Shown in pieces: positions 51,350-60,636 of a DNA stretch of 64,000 bases (positions are counted from its first letter, which is position 1; each line of letters begins with the position of its first letter). Location: positions 18,151 through 82,150 of the forward strand of contig DATKPC010000045.1 in NCBI GenBank assembly GCA_035524275.1. The letters are read 5' to 3'. A program made the translations under genes and the position numbers. The notes under the pieces were generated by a model. That model saw only the letters and a program-made list of their open reading frames with translations. It was not told the origin of the DNA and searched no databases. The DNA comes from DATKPC01 sp035524275. GTDB lineage: Bacteria > Pseudomonadota > Gammaproteobacteria > Burkholderiales > Burkholderiaceae_F.

Positions 51350-53722
51350 TCAAGCCGCGGCCGGCGCGCCTTCCTCCAGCGCGATCCAGCGCAGAAGCGT
51401 CGCGCGCAGGCCCGGAAAGTCGTACGGCTTGGCGAGAAAGTCGTTCATCCCGGCGTCGAGACATTTCCTCTCGTCGCCGCTCAGCGTGTTGGCCGTCAGC
51501 GCGATGATGACGACCGCCGCGCGCCGCGGATCGGCGAGCGCCCGGATCCTTCGCGTGGCCTCGAAGCCGTCCATCACCGGCATCTGGCAATCCATCAACA
51601 CGACGTCGTAGTCGTTGTCGCGCGCCCGCTCGACGGCTTCGGCGCCGTTGCCGGCGATCTCGGCCGCGAGGCCGAGTTTGCGCAGCATGCCGCGGGCGAC
51701 CGCCTGGTTGATGCGATTGTCCTCGACCAGCAGCACGCGGCCGCGCAGCGGCGCCGGCGCGGGGCGCGGCGGCGTGGCGGGCGACGGCGTGGCCGCCTCC
51801 GGCGCCAAGGCGGGCCGCGGCAGGTGCAACGCGGCGTCGAGGGCCCTCAGGAGGTCGGCGCGGCGCGGCGGCCGGCCCAGGCGCACGACGTCGGCGGGCG
51901 CGCCCGCCGCGTCGGGTGTGCCGCGCGGATCGTCGACGAGGAGCACCGGTGCGGCCGCGGCGGCGGGCCGCCGGCGAATCGCGGCGGCGAGCTCGGCGCC
52001 GTCCGTCGAGGCCAGCCGGCGGTCGACGAACACCGCGCCGTAGGGCACCGCCGACCGCGCCGCGGCATCGATGCGCCGCAGCGCCTCGTCGCCGTCGCTC
52101 GCCTCGTCGACGTGCAGGTCCCACGACGCGAGCCGTCGCCTCAAGGCTTCGCGGATGACGGCGCTGTCCTCGACGACGAGCACCGGCACGCCGCGCCAGG
52201 CTGCCGGCGCGGGCAGCGCCCGCGCCTTGCCGGCGCGCGGTAGGCGAACATCGACGATGAATCGCGCCCCCTTGCCGGGCTCGCTGTCGACCCGGATGCT
52301 GCCGTGCATCAGGTCGAGGATGCGACGGCAGATCGCCAGTCCGAGACCGGTGCCCCCGTATTGGCGCGTCGTGGAGCCGTCGGCCTGCGCGAAGTGCTCG
52401 AAGATCCGCGCCTGGGCCGGCGCGGCGATGCCGATTCCGGAATCCTCGACCGTGATACGGACTGCCGCGTCGCGTGCATCGCCGCCGGTCGCCTCGACAC
52501 GGACGACGACATGGCCGCACTCGGTGAACTTGATCGCGTTGCCCGTCAGGTTCGCGACGATCTGCCGCAGACGGAACGGGTCGCCGTGAAGCAGCAGCGC
52601 GTCGTCGGGCGCGACGAAGCACGCGGCGAGATCCAGCCCCTTGGCCGCGGCCGGCTGCGCGAACATCGAGACGGCTTCCTCGACGACATCGACGAGGTCG
52701 AAGTCGACGGCGTCGAGCTCCATCCGCCCCGACTCGACCTTCGAGAAGTCGAGGATGTCGTTGATGACGCCCAGCAGGTGCCGCCCGGAAGCACGCACGG
52801 CCTCGGCCCACGTGCGCTGCTCGGCCTGCAGCGCGCTGTCCAGCAGCAGGTCGTTCATCCCCAACACGCCGTTCATCGGCGTGCGGATCTCGTGGCTCAT
52901 CGTGGCCAGGAATTCGCTCTTCGCGCGGCTCGCGGCCTCGGCCGCTTCCTTGGCCTGGCGAAGCTGCGCGGTGCGCTGCTCGACCTCCACCTCCAGCCGG
53001 TCGCGATGCGCGGCGAGCCGTGCATCGCGCTCGCGGATCTGGTCCAGCATCGCGTTGAAGACGTTCCCTAGCCGGTCGAGCTCGACGATGCGGCTCGACG
53101 CCGCGCGCACGCCGAGGTCGCCGTCGTTCGTGACGCGCCCCATCAGCCGGGCGAGGTCCTCCAGCGGGCCAAGTACGCTGCGGTTCAGGCGGCGCAGCAG
53201 CAGCGTGCTGGCAGCCAGCGCGAGCACCGAGCCGAGCAGCGTCGCGCCGACCTGCCACGCCATCTGGCGCAGCAGGCTGTCGATCCCGACGCTCAGGACG
53301 ATTTCGCCGGCCGGCCCCGCGGCGCCGACGTCGACCGGATGGGCCACCCGCAGCGTTCCGCGGCTCCACGCGAGGCCGCTCCCCGCGGCCGCCACCGCCG
53401 GCGGCGCGGGCTCGCCGTCGCGCCGGAAGCTGGCGAAGAGCCTGCCCTCGGGCCCGTAGAGGGCGGCGACGCGGACGTCGCGGGCGTTCTGCATCGACTG
53501 CAGCAGGTCGCCGGCGGCCTTGGCGTCGCCGAACGCGAGCGCCGCGCCGGCATTCTCCGCCAGGACGCGCGCCTGCGCCGTGGTCGATTCGACGAGCGCG
53601 ATCGCGCCGAGCACGAAGCCGCTGGCGATGACGACCGCGGCGACGATCCCGACCGCCGCGGCGAGCGCCACGCGATTGATCCGCCGCAGCCTCGCGCCGA
53701 GCGTCGGGCCGCCGGCGCTCAT
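51350..53722 (-). CDS. Hybrid sensor histidine kinase with CHASE8-like sensor and two receiver domains
   Basis: A 790-residue inner-membrane hybrid kinase. TM1 (about 15-40), a periplasmic CHASE8-like sensor (ESTTAQARVLAENAGAALAFGDAKAAGDLL region), TM2, HAMP, HisKA with phospho-acceptor His277 (SHEIRTPMNGVLGM), and HATPase with DSGIGI and YGGTGLGLAI. Receiver 1 (VLVVEDSAVIREAL) lacks the conserved Lys near RLGRPPR and is degenerate. Receiver 2 is intact (LLVEDNRINQAVARG, VLMDCQMPVMDG, LAKPYD). No Hpt domain or output domain follows. It overlaps the YfiR-like gene by 4 bases. Confidence 0.94.
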   Translation of the reverse strand: MSAGGPTLGARLRRINRVALAAAVGIVAAVVIASGFVLGAIALVESTTAQARVLAENAGAALAFGDAKAAGDLLQSMQNARDVRVAALYGPEGRLFASFRRDGEPAPPAVAAAGSGLAWSRGTLRVAHPVDVGAAGPAGEIVLSVGIDSLLRQMAWQVGATLLGSVLALAASTLLLRRLNRSVLGPLEDLARLMGRVTNDGDLGVRAASSRIVELDRLGNVFNAMLDQIRERDARLAAHRDRLEVEVEQRTAQLRQAKEAAEAASRAKSEFLATMSHEIRTPMNGVLGMNDLLLDSALQAEQRTWAEAVRASGRHLLGVINDILDFSKVESGRMELDAVDFDLVDVVEEAVSMFAQPAAAKGLDLAACFVAPDDALLLHGDPFRLRQIVANLTGNAIKFTECGHVVVRVEATGGDARDAAVRITVEDSGIGIAAPAQARIFEHFAQADGSTTRQYGGTGLGLAICRRILDLMHGSIRVDSEPGKGARFIVDVRLPRAGKARALPAPAAWRGVPVLVVEDSAVIREALRRRLASWDLHVDEASDGDEALRRIDAAARSAVPYGAVFVDRRLASTDGAELAAAIRRRPAAAAAPVLLVDDPRGTPDAAGAPADVVRLGRPPRRADLLRALDAALHLPRPALAPEAATPSPATPPRPAPAPLRGRVLLVEDNRINQAVARGMLRKLGLAAEIAGNGAEAVERARDNDYDVVLMDCQMPVMDGFEATRRIRALADPRRAAVVIIALTANTLSGDERKCLDAGMNDFLAKPYDFPGLRATLLRWIALEEGAPAAA

Positions 53723-54264
53723 TGCCGCACCTCGGTGGCGAGCCGCAGCAGCTTGGAGCTGAGGTTCAGGTGCGCGGCGCGCGCCGCATGCAGGTTCGCC
53801 TCGAACGTGACGCGGTCGTTCTCGACGTTCATGTTGAGCGCCACGCCCTGGCGGCCGGCGCCCGGCGAATCGGCGACGGTCAGCACCGGACTGTCGCCGA
53901 TCCCGGCGAGCAGGCGCGGCAGCTGCGGCATCGTCGCGGCGCCGACGTAGACGAGATGGCAGCCCTTGATGCCGTCGTCGATCCGCCGCCGCTGCACCGC
54001 GATCGTCCGGTCGCCGACGGCCTTGCCCTGCAGCGCGTCGAGCTCGGCGCCGAACGGGTCCGCGCCGGCGACGCAGAAGTTCAACGTCCCGCCGACCTCC
54101 GCGGGCCACTCGGTGTAGCGCGCGAAATTGAAGAGGAACGCGGCCTTGAGCTTGTACTCCGGCAGGTCCTCGGCCAGGGTCGCGCGCGCGCACGGCAACT
54201 GCAGCACGAGGCCGAGGCACCACGTCACGAGGTGCACGACGCGGGCGACGCGACCGTGGCGCAT
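53719..54264 (-). CDS. YfiR-family periplasmic protein
   Basis: A 181-residue exported protein with signal peptide (VVHLVTWCLGLVLQLPCARA). The YfiR signature reads LPEYKLKAAFLFNFARYTEWPAEVGGTLNFCVAG, followed by CHLVYVG and NDRVTFEANLHAARAAHLNLSSKLLRLA. YfiR-type proteins bind and inhibit membrane sensor partners (for example YfiN). Here the partner is probably the hybrid kinase encoded immediately downstream (ATGA overlap). It starts 8 bp after the TonB receptor gene. Confidence 0.9.
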   Translation of the reverse strand: MRHGRVARVVHLVTWCLGLVLQLPCARATLAEDLPEYKLKAAFLFNFARYTEWPAEVGGTLNFCVAGADPFGAELDALQGKAVGDRTIAVQRRRIDDGIKGCHLVYVGAATMPQLPRLLAGIGDSPVLTVADSPGAGRQGVALNMNVENDRVTFEANLHAARAAHLNLSSKLLRLATEVRQ

Positions 54265-54272
54265 CCGCGGCC

Positions 54273-56297
54273 TCACATCCGGTAGGTCAACGCAAGGCGG
54301 ACGGTCCGGCCGTCCTGCGCGAATGCGTCCTGCCAGTTGTTCGCCGCGGCCGGTTGCGCGTAGCGCTTGTCGAACAGGTTGTAGACGCCGAGGCTCACGT
54401 CGATCCGGCCGCCGCCCGCATCGGCGCGGCCGGCGCCGGCGCGGCTCAGGACGATGTTCGACAACGCGTAGCCGCCGAGGTAGGAGCCGTCGAGGCTGAG
54501 GCGGCGGCTGTCGTAGCGGAACTCGTAGCCGGCGACCACGCCGCCGAGCGGCAACGGCGCCGACAGCGCGAGCTTGCCCAGCAGCCCCGGCGAATTCGGC
54601 AGCTGCGGCCCGGATGCGTAGTCGGCGCGCTGCACCGAGACGCTGCCGCGCAGCCGCGCGCCGTTGCGCCAAGCCTGGTCGGCCGACAGCTCCAGCCCTC
54701 GCGCCTCGACATCGCCGCCGGACTGGTACTGCGGCAGGCCGCTCGCCGGATCGACGCCGAGCGTGATGAGGCGATGCATCGTCCAGCGGTAGACGGAAGT
54801 GCGCACCAGCAGGTCGCGCGAAATCCTCCGGTCCGCGTCGAGTTCCAGCGTGTCGATGCTCTCCGCGCGCAGCGCCGGATTGGCCACCTGGCCGACGCCG
54901 TCGCCGTAACAGCACTCGCCGCGATTCGGCGCGCGGTACGCCCGGCCGTAGAGCGCCTTCAGCGTGGTGGACGAGTCGAGCTGCGCGATCAGGCCGGCGC
55001 GCGGGGACAGCGCGTTGCCGGTCACGTCGTTGCGGTCCCAGCGCACGCCGATCGTCGCCGCGAGGCGCTCCGCGAGTCGCCAGTCGTCCTGCGCGTAGAT
55101 GCCATTGCGGTAGCCGGAGCCCGGTATCGACAGGTCGTTGGCCGGATGGGCGACGTCGACGACGGCCTGGTTCTGGCTCGTGTTGAGCTGCGATTCGAGG
55201 CCCAGCATCAGCTTGTGCGCCGGCAGGGCCGTCGACAGCAGCCGCAGTTCGCCGCCGTGCCAGTCGCCGTTGGCCGGATACGCGAAAGGCGTGCCGTAGA
55301 CGAGCGTGCTGGCATAGCGGTATTCGCCGGCGAAGGCGCGCGCCAGCAGATGCAGCGAGTCGCCGGCGAGGTCGCTCTGGTACTGAAGCTGCGCGAGCTC
55401 GTAGCGGTCCTGCTGGTACTGCCCCGGGACGAGCGGGTCCGACAGGTAGGCCCCGGTCGGGTCCTCCTTGTAGCGGTCGCCGTGGATGAGGTCGAACGAC
55501 CATCCGCCGTGACCGACGTGCGCGAACAGCTGGTTGTCGCGCTCGCCGTCGAGCCCGGTCGCGACGCCGGAGATGCCGGAGGCGCCGTAGCCGAAGTCGA
55601 GGTCCTGGCCGCGCGCATGCATCGCCGAAGCCGACACGACGACCTCGGTGCCGTCGGATGACCGTCGGCCCCAGCTGGCACGCCCGGTTTCCGCCGACGA
55701 CAGCGTTTCGTAGCCCGCGGCCACCTCGGTGCCCGACAGCGAGGCGCCGTCGCGCGTGACGATGTTGACGACGCCGAGCATGGCGTTCTGCCCGTAGACG
55801 GCGCCGCCGGGCCCCGGGATGAATTCGATGCGCTCGACGAGATCGATGTCGAGCGGCAGTTGGCGACCGAAGGGCCCGGCGTCGAATGTCGGATCGTTGA
55901 CGCGGTTGCCGTTGACCGTCACGAGGATCCGCGTCGTGAGGTCGCCGGGCAGCCCGAAGCCGCGGGTACCCAGGTACGTGTACTGCCGGTCGTACGTCGT
56001 GTAGACGCCCGGCAGGCTGGCGAGTGCCTCGTCGACCGTGCGCCAGCCGAAGGCGCGAATCTCCTGGCGGGTGATCACGCTGGCCGCGGCGGCCACCTCG
56101 CTCTGCTTCTGTTCGTACTTCGAGGCGCCGACGATCGAGACGTCGAGCAGCTCCTCGAGGCTGAGCGCCGTGATGTCGTCTCCCGCCGTCGCGCGCGCGG
56201 CGAAGCCGCACGTCAGCGCCAGCGCCAGCGCCGCGCGGCGCGGCAGGGAAACGGCGGAATCGGGCCGTTCCCGGCGCCAACGCGGACTTCTGTTCAT
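54273..56297 (-). CDS. TonB-dependent outer-membrane receptor
   Basis: A 674-residue receptor with signal peptide (AALALALTCGFAARATA). A plug domain (about 50-170) contains SVITRQEIRAFGWRTVDEALASLPGVYTTYDRQYTY and IEFIPGPGGAVYGQNAMLGVVNIVTRDG, and a 22-strand barrel ends LALTYRM. It resembles receptors upstream of YfiR and sensor kinases. The ligand is unknown; a vitamin, siderophore or sugar is possible. I chose the ATG at 56297; an ATG at 56342 would add 15 residues before the signal. Confidence 0.92.
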   Translation of the reverse strand: MNRSPRWRRERPDSAVSLPRRAALALALTCGFAARATAGDDITALSLEELLDVSIVGASKYEQKQSEVAAAASVITRQEIRAFGWRTVDEALASLPGVYTTYDRQYTYLGTRGFGLPGDLTTRILVTVNGNRVNDPTFDAGPFGRQLPLDIDLVERIEFIPGPGGAVYGQNAMLGVVNIVTRDGASLSGTEVAAGYETLSSAETGRASWGRRSSDGTEVVVSASAMHARGQDLDFGYGASGISGVATGLDGERDNQLFAHVGHGGWSFDLIHGDRYKEDPTGAYLSDPLVPGQYQQDRYELAQLQYQSDLAGDSLHLLARAFAGEYRYASTLVYGTPFAYPANGDWHGGELRLLSTALPAHKLMLGLESQLNTSQNQAVVDVAHPANDLSIPGSGYRNGIYAQDDWRLAERLAATIGVRWDRNDVTGNALSPRAGLIAQLDSSTTLKALYGRAYRAPNRGECCYGDGVGQVANPALRAESIDTLELDADRRISRDLLVRTSVYRWTMHRLITLGVDPASGLPQYQSGGDVEARGLELSADQAWRNGARLRGSVSVQRADYASGPQLPNSPGLLGKLALSAPLPLGGVVAGYEFRYDSRRLSLDGSYLGGYALSNIVLSRAGAGRADAGGGRIDVSLGVYNLFDKRYAQPAAANNWQDAFAQDGRTVRLALTYRM

Positions 56298-56502
56298 CGG
56301 GTGGGCCCGGCGCGAGCGAATGCGCCGGGCGAATGCCTCCACCCGCCATCCTAGGAACGGTTGGTCGTCGGCGCTGCGCCGAATTCAGCAGCCAAGAAGG
56401 TGCAGTTCACGGCATCGGAATCCGGGCGCTGCGGGCTTGGACTAAGCTCGCACAGGCGTCCACATCCGGCGCGTCGGATTTCAACTCCAGGAAGGAATCT
56501 CC

Positions 56503-57054
56503 ATGAGCCCGTACAGGATCGGGATCGTCGTCGGCAGCCTTCGCCGCGAGTCGTTCAACCGCCGTTTCGCCGATGCGGTCGTTCGCCTCGCTCCCGCCGG
56601 ATTCACGTTCGCGCACCTGCGCATCGACGACCTGCCGCTCTACAACCAGGACGCCGACGGCAACCCGGCGGAGACGGTGAAACGCCTGAAGGCGGAAATC
56701 GCCGCGACGCAGGGCATCCTTTTCGTGACGCCGGAATACAACCGCTCGATCCCCGGGGTGCTGAAGAATGCGCTCGACCAGGCGTCGCGGCCGTATGGCC
56801 AGAGCGCGTGGGCCGGCAAGCCGGCGGGCGTCATGGGCGTCTCGGTGGGCGCCATCGGCACCTCGATGGCCCAGCAGCACCTGCGCAACGTCCTCGCGTA
56901 CCTCGACATGCCGACGTTGGGCCAGCCGGAGGTCTACGTGCAGGCGAAAGACGGGCTGTTCGACGGCGCCGGCAACCTGGCGCCGGACACCGCGAAATTC
57001 ATGCAGGGGTGGATGGACCGCTACGTCGCGTGGGTGAAGAAGCACGCCGGCTGA
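56503..57054 (+). CDS. NADPH-dependent FMN reductase
   Basis: A 183-residue flavodoxin-fold reductase of the NADPH-dependent FMN reductase (ChrR/YieF) family. Flavin-binding motifs: GSLRRESFNRR, PEYNRSIPGVLKNALDQASRP, GVMGVSVGAIGTSMAQQHLRNVL. It reduces FMN, quinones or chromate in relatives. AGGAAGGA lies before the ATG. It stands alone between the TonB receptor gene (divergent) and the AhpD-like gene (convergent). Confidence 0.93.
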   Translation: MSPYRIGIVVGSLRRESFNRRFADAVVRLAPAGFTFAHLRIDDLPLYNQDADGNPAETVKRLKAEIAATQGILFVTPEYNRSIPGVLKNALDQASRPYGQSAWAGKPAGVMGVSVGAIGTSMAQQHLRNVLAYLDMPTLGQPEVYVQAKDGLFDGAGNLAPDTAKFMQGWMDRYVAWVKKHAG

Positions 57055-57128
57055 ACGCGAGGAGTCTGCGCCGCGGCTGGCGCCGCGGGCGCGCGCGGAC
57101 GGGAGCGAGGAGCCTTCCGGCGCGCGGG

Positions 57129-57770
57129 TCAGGCCTTCGGAACCCGACCCATCGTGTAGAACTCGTCGTTCGGCCGCATGCTCGTCAGGTTGGCCAGGCG
57201 GTTGGACATCCCGAAGAAAGCGGCGATCGCGCCGATGTCCCAGATGTCCTCGGGGCTGAATCCGTGGCCGGCCAGCGCCTCGAAGTCGCGGTCGTCGATC
57301 GCGTGCGATTCGAGGGCCGTCTTCATCGCGAAATCGAGCATCGCCTTCTGCCGCGCGGTGATGTCCGCCTTCTGGTAGTTGATCGCGACCTGGTCGGCGA
57401 CGAGCGGATTGCGCGCGCGGATCCGCAACACCGCGCCGTGGGCGATGACGCAGTACGGGCACCGGTTGGCGTTCGACGTCGCGACGACGATCATTTCGCG
57501 CTCGGCCTTCGACAGGCCGCCTGCCTTTTCCATCAGCGCGTCGTGATAGGCGAAGAACGCGCGGAACTCGTCCGGGCGGTGCGCGAGCGCGAGGAACACG
57601 TTCGGTACGAAGCCGGACTTTTCCTGGACGGCGAGAATCCTCGCGCGCAGATCGTCCGGAAGGCTGTCGAGCGTGGGGACCGGATAGCGGCTGATGGCCG
57701 GCGCGCCGGACGAAGCGGAAACGTCCGGTGCCGACGTGTTCGGCGCGGAAGGCATCGAAGCGGATGACAT
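57129..57770 (-). CDS. Peroxidase-related, AhpD/carboxymuconolactone decarboxylase-like protein
   Basis: A 213-residue all-helical protein with the AhpD CxxC motif in RCPYCVIAHGAVLR, and the LMEKAGGLSKAEREMIVVATS segment typical of CMD-family uncharacterised peroxidase-related enzymes. Active-site residues suggest alkylhydroperoxidase-type redox activity. The Ser/Ala-rich first 25 residues look disordered; an ATG at residue 6 is possible. The gene lies 34 bp downstream of the gamma-glutamyltransferase gene on the same strand. Confidence 0.9.
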   Translation of the reverse strand: MSSASMPSAPNTSAPDVSASSGAPAISRYPVPTLDSLPDDLRARILAVQEKSGFVPNVFLALAHRPDEFRAFFAYHDALMEKAGGLSKAEREMIVVATSNANRCPYCVIAHGAVLRIRARNPLVADQVAINYQKADITARQKAMLDFAMKTALESHAIDDRDFEALAGHGFSPEDIWDIGAIAAFFGMSNRLANLTSMRPNDEFYTMGRVPKA

Positions 57771-57804
57771 GGGTTTCTCGGAGGGCGAAGCGCGTGGAAG
57801 GTCG

Positions 57805-59532
57805 TCAGTAGCCGAGCGCGGTGGCCGCGCCGCGTCGCGGGTCGCCCGCCCCGTAGAGGCGCTCCGCGCCGCCGACGAGGATCGCCTCGACCTGCGCGGT
57901 CGGTACCGGTCCGCCGAATTCGTGCCCCATGGCCTCCAGCAGCCGGCGGGTATCCGGGCTCAGCGCGAACGGTTCGATGCCGGTCGCCGGCGGCAGCCAC
58001 TGCTGGTGAAGGCGCGGCGCATCGACCGCTTCCTGCACGTTCATCCCGTAGTCGACCACGTCGACGATGACCTGCGCGACGGCGGTCGTGATGCGGCTGC
58101 CCCCGGCGGCCCCGACGACGAGCAGCGGGGAGTTTCCGCGCAGCACGATCGTCGGCGTCATCGACGACAGCGGACGCTTGCCGGGCGCGATCGCGTTGGC
58201 CTCGCCCTGGACAAGGCCGTAAAGGTTCGGGACGCCCGGCTTGACCGTGAAATCGTCCATCTCGTCGTTGAGCAGCACCCCGGTGCCGGCCGCCGTGACG
58301 CGCGCTCCGAATGCGCCGTTGAGCGTCGTCGTCACCGACACCGCGTTGCCCCAGCGGTCGACGACCGCGTAGTGCGTCGTATTGTCGCCCTCGTGGGGCG
58401 CCGAACCGGCGCCGAGCGTCCGTGAATCCGTGGCGCGATTCGGGTCGATCGACGCGCGCAGGCTTTGGAGATGCTCGGCGGAAAGAAGGCGGTCGGCCGG
58501 GTCGGCGACGAAGTCCGGGTCGCCCAGGTAGGTGTTGCGGTCGACATACGCGCGTCGCATCGCCTCGATCTCGACATGAACGGCCGCCGCCGAGTGGTAT
58601 CCGAGATCGTGCAGGGGATAGGCTCCCAGCACGCCGAGAACCTCGCACAGCGTGACGCCCCCGGAGCTCGGTGGCGGCGCGGTGACGACATGGTGGCCGC
58701 GGTAGTCGCACTCTACCGGGCGCCGTTCACGCGCGCGATAGTCCGCCAGGTCCTGCGACGTGACGATCCCCTGGCCGGCACGAAAAGCGGCCGCCAGCGC
58801 GGCGGCGACGGGTCCTTTGTAGAAGCCGTCGGTCCCGCGATCGCGGATGCGACGCAGCGTCCGCGCGAGATCCGGCTGCCGCCAGCGCGACCCGGCCGCG
58901 CGCGCGGTGCCCCGATCGAGGAAGATCGCCGCGGAGGCGGGGTCGCGACGGAAGTCCGCGGCGCCGTACTCGAGGATCTCGGCATCGTCGCGCGACAGCG
59001 CGAAGCCGTCTTCCGCCAGGCGTATCGCGGGCTCCATCAGCGCACCGCGGCGCCGCGTACCGTACCGCTCCCGCGCCATCTCCAGGCCGGCGACGGACCC
59101 GGGGACGCCGGCGGACAGGAATCCCTTCGTACTGAGTCCGGCGACGACGTTGCCATCGGCGTCCAGGTACATCGCAGGTGTCGCAGCCCGTGGCGCGCGC
59201 TCGCGGAAGTCGATGAACGTCGTGCGGCCGTCGGCGAGGCGGATCGTCATGAAGCCGCCGCCGCCGAGGTTGCCGGCCACCGGAAAGACGACGGCGAGCG
59301 CATAGCCCACGGCGACCGCGGCGTCGATCGCGTTGCCGCCCTGCCGCAGCACGTCGACGCCGACGCGCGTCGCGATCGGGTGTGCGGTGACGACCATTCC
59401 GTGCTCCGCGGCGACCGGCGCCAGCGACGCGGCGGTCGAGGTATCGACGCTTGCCGCACCCAGGACGGCCGTGGCCAGCGCGGCCCAGCGCGGAGCGACT
59501 CGAAATCGGGACAGGCCGGCGGCGGATCGCAT
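57805..59532 (-). CDS. ggt: Gamma-glutamyltransferase
   Basis: A 575-residue periplasmic Ntn hydrolase precursor with signal peptide (LATAVLGAASVDTSTAASLA). It cleaves gamma-glutamyl bonds of glutathione and related peptides. The self-cleavage nucleophile is Thr385 (DNTTHYAVVDRWGNAVSVTTTLNGAFG), and GGNAIDAAVAVGYALAVV and GGGGFMTIR are standard blocks of the large subunit. The small subunit has VLLNDEMDDF and SSMTPTIVLRG. Divergent from the luciferase-like gene. Confidence 0.95.
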   Translation of the reverse strand: MRSAAGLSRFRVAPRWAALATAVLGAASVDTSTAASLAPVAAEHGMVVTAHPIATRVGVDVLRQGGNAIDAAVAVGYALAVVFPVAGNLGGGGFMTIRLADGRTTFIDFRERAPRAATPAMYLDADGNVVAGLSTKGFLSAGVPGSVAGLEMARERYGTRRRGALMEPAIRLAEDGFALSRDDAEILEYGAADFRRDPASAAIFLDRGTARAAGSRWRQPDLARTLRRIRDRGTDGFYKGPVAAALAAAFRAGQGIVTSQDLADYRARERRPVECDYRGHHVVTAPPPSSGGVTLCEVLGVLGAYPLHDLGYHSAAAVHVEIEAMRRAYVDRNTYLGDPDFVADPADRLLSAEHLQSLRASIDPNRATDSRTLGAGSAPHEGDNTTHYAVVDRWGNAVSVTTTLNGAFGARVTAAGTGVLLNDEMDDFTVKPGVPNLYGLVQGEANAIAPGKRPLSSMTPTIVLRGNSPLLVVGAAGGSRITTAVAQVIVDVVDYGMNVQEAVDAPRLHQQWLPPATGIEPFALSPDTRRLLEAMGHEFGGPVPTAQVEAILVGGAERLYGAGDPRRGAATALGY

Positions 59533-59609
59533 GCGGAGCCCGGACAGGGCGACAGGGAACGGAAGTCGAGCGACCGACGCGGATCTTACCCGTGGGAGAA
59601 TCGATCTCC

Positions 59610-60617
59610 ATGGGCGCCCTGAAACTTTCGGTCCTCGACCAGTCCGTCAGCCTCGCGGGGGGCAGCGACGACGACGCGATCCGCGACACGCTGGATCTCG
59701 CCTGCGACTGCGAGGAACTCGGCTACGCGAGATTCTGGGTCTCGGAGCATCACGCGCTGCCGACGATCGTCGGCAGCGCACCGGAAATCCTGATGGCGGC
59801 GATTGCCGCGCGCACGACGAGGATTCGCATCGGCAGTGCCGGCGTGATGCTGCCCCATTACAGCGCGCTGAAGGTCGCGGAACAGTTTCGCGTCCTCGAG
59901 GCGCTGGCGCCGGGACGCATCGACCTCGGCGTCGGACGCGCGCCCGGTAGCGACATGCGAACCGCGCTGGAGCTGAATCCGAACGCGCACGCCGCCGCCG
60001 ACGCGTTTCCGCAGCAAGTGCTCGACCTGCTGGCGTGGACATCGCAGGCGTCGCACCGCGGCATCGCGGCCCGCCCGCTCGGGCCCCACGCGCCGGAACT
60101 GTGGGTGCTCGGAAGTTCGAACTATGGCGCGCAGCTTGCGGCACAGTTCGGCCTGCCGTACGCGTTCGCCTATTTTTTCGCCGACGGCGAGGGCGCCGCC
60201 GAAGCTCTGGCACTGTACCGCCGGCTCTATCGGCCGAGCGAGCGGCACCCTGCGCCGTGCGCCACCGTATGCGTCTGGGCGCTGGCGGCGGAGACGGCCG
60301 ACGAAGCGCGGTGGCATGCGATGAGCCGCGAGCGCTGGCGGGTCGACCGCGCGCAGGGCACGTTCGGCCCGCTGCAGCCGCCGGACGCGGTCTCGGCACG
60401 CGGGTTCGCGCCGCATGAATGGCCGACCGTCGAGGCGATGCGCCGCAAGGCCTTCGTGGGCAGCGGCGAGGACGTTGCGAAGCAGCTGCAGGCGCTCGCC
60501 GCGGAATTCGACCTGTCGGAAATCGTCGTCAACACCTGGGCCCACGATCCGCGGGCCCGCCGCGTGTCGTATCGCCTGCTGGCGCGGGCCGTCGGCATCG
60601 CGTCGACCGGCGCCTGA
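59610..60617 (+). CDS. Luciferase-like flavin monooxygenase (LLM class)
   Basis: A 335-residue bacterial luciferase-family protein, of the subgroup containing VSEHHALPTIVGSAPEILMAAIAART. LSVLDQSVSLAGG at the start, GVMLPHYSALKVAEQFRVLEALAPGRIDLGVGRAPGSD and WVLGSSNYGAQLAAQFGLPYAFAYFF are characteristic. It probably uses FMNH2 and O2 or F420-like flavin chemistry; the substrate is unknown. The kinase gene follows 19 bp later. Confidence 0.92.
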   Translation: MGALKLSVLDQSVSLAGGSDDDAIRDTLDLACDCEELGYARFWVSEHHALPTIVGSAPEILMAAIAARTTRIRIGSAGVMLPHYSALKVAEQFRVLEALAPGRIDLGVGRAPGSDMRTALELNPNAHAAADAFPQQVLDLLAWTSQASHRGIAARPLGPHAPELWVLGSSNYGAQLAAQFGLPYAFAYFFADGEGAAEALALYRRLYRPSERHPAPCATVCVWALAAETADEARWHAMSRERWRVDRAQGTFGPLQPPDAVSARGFAPHEWPTVEAMRRKAFVGSGEDVAKQLQALAAEFDLSEIVVNTWAHDPRARRVSYRLLARAVGIASTGA

Positions 60618-60636
60618 ACCGCTCGATCCCGCGCCG

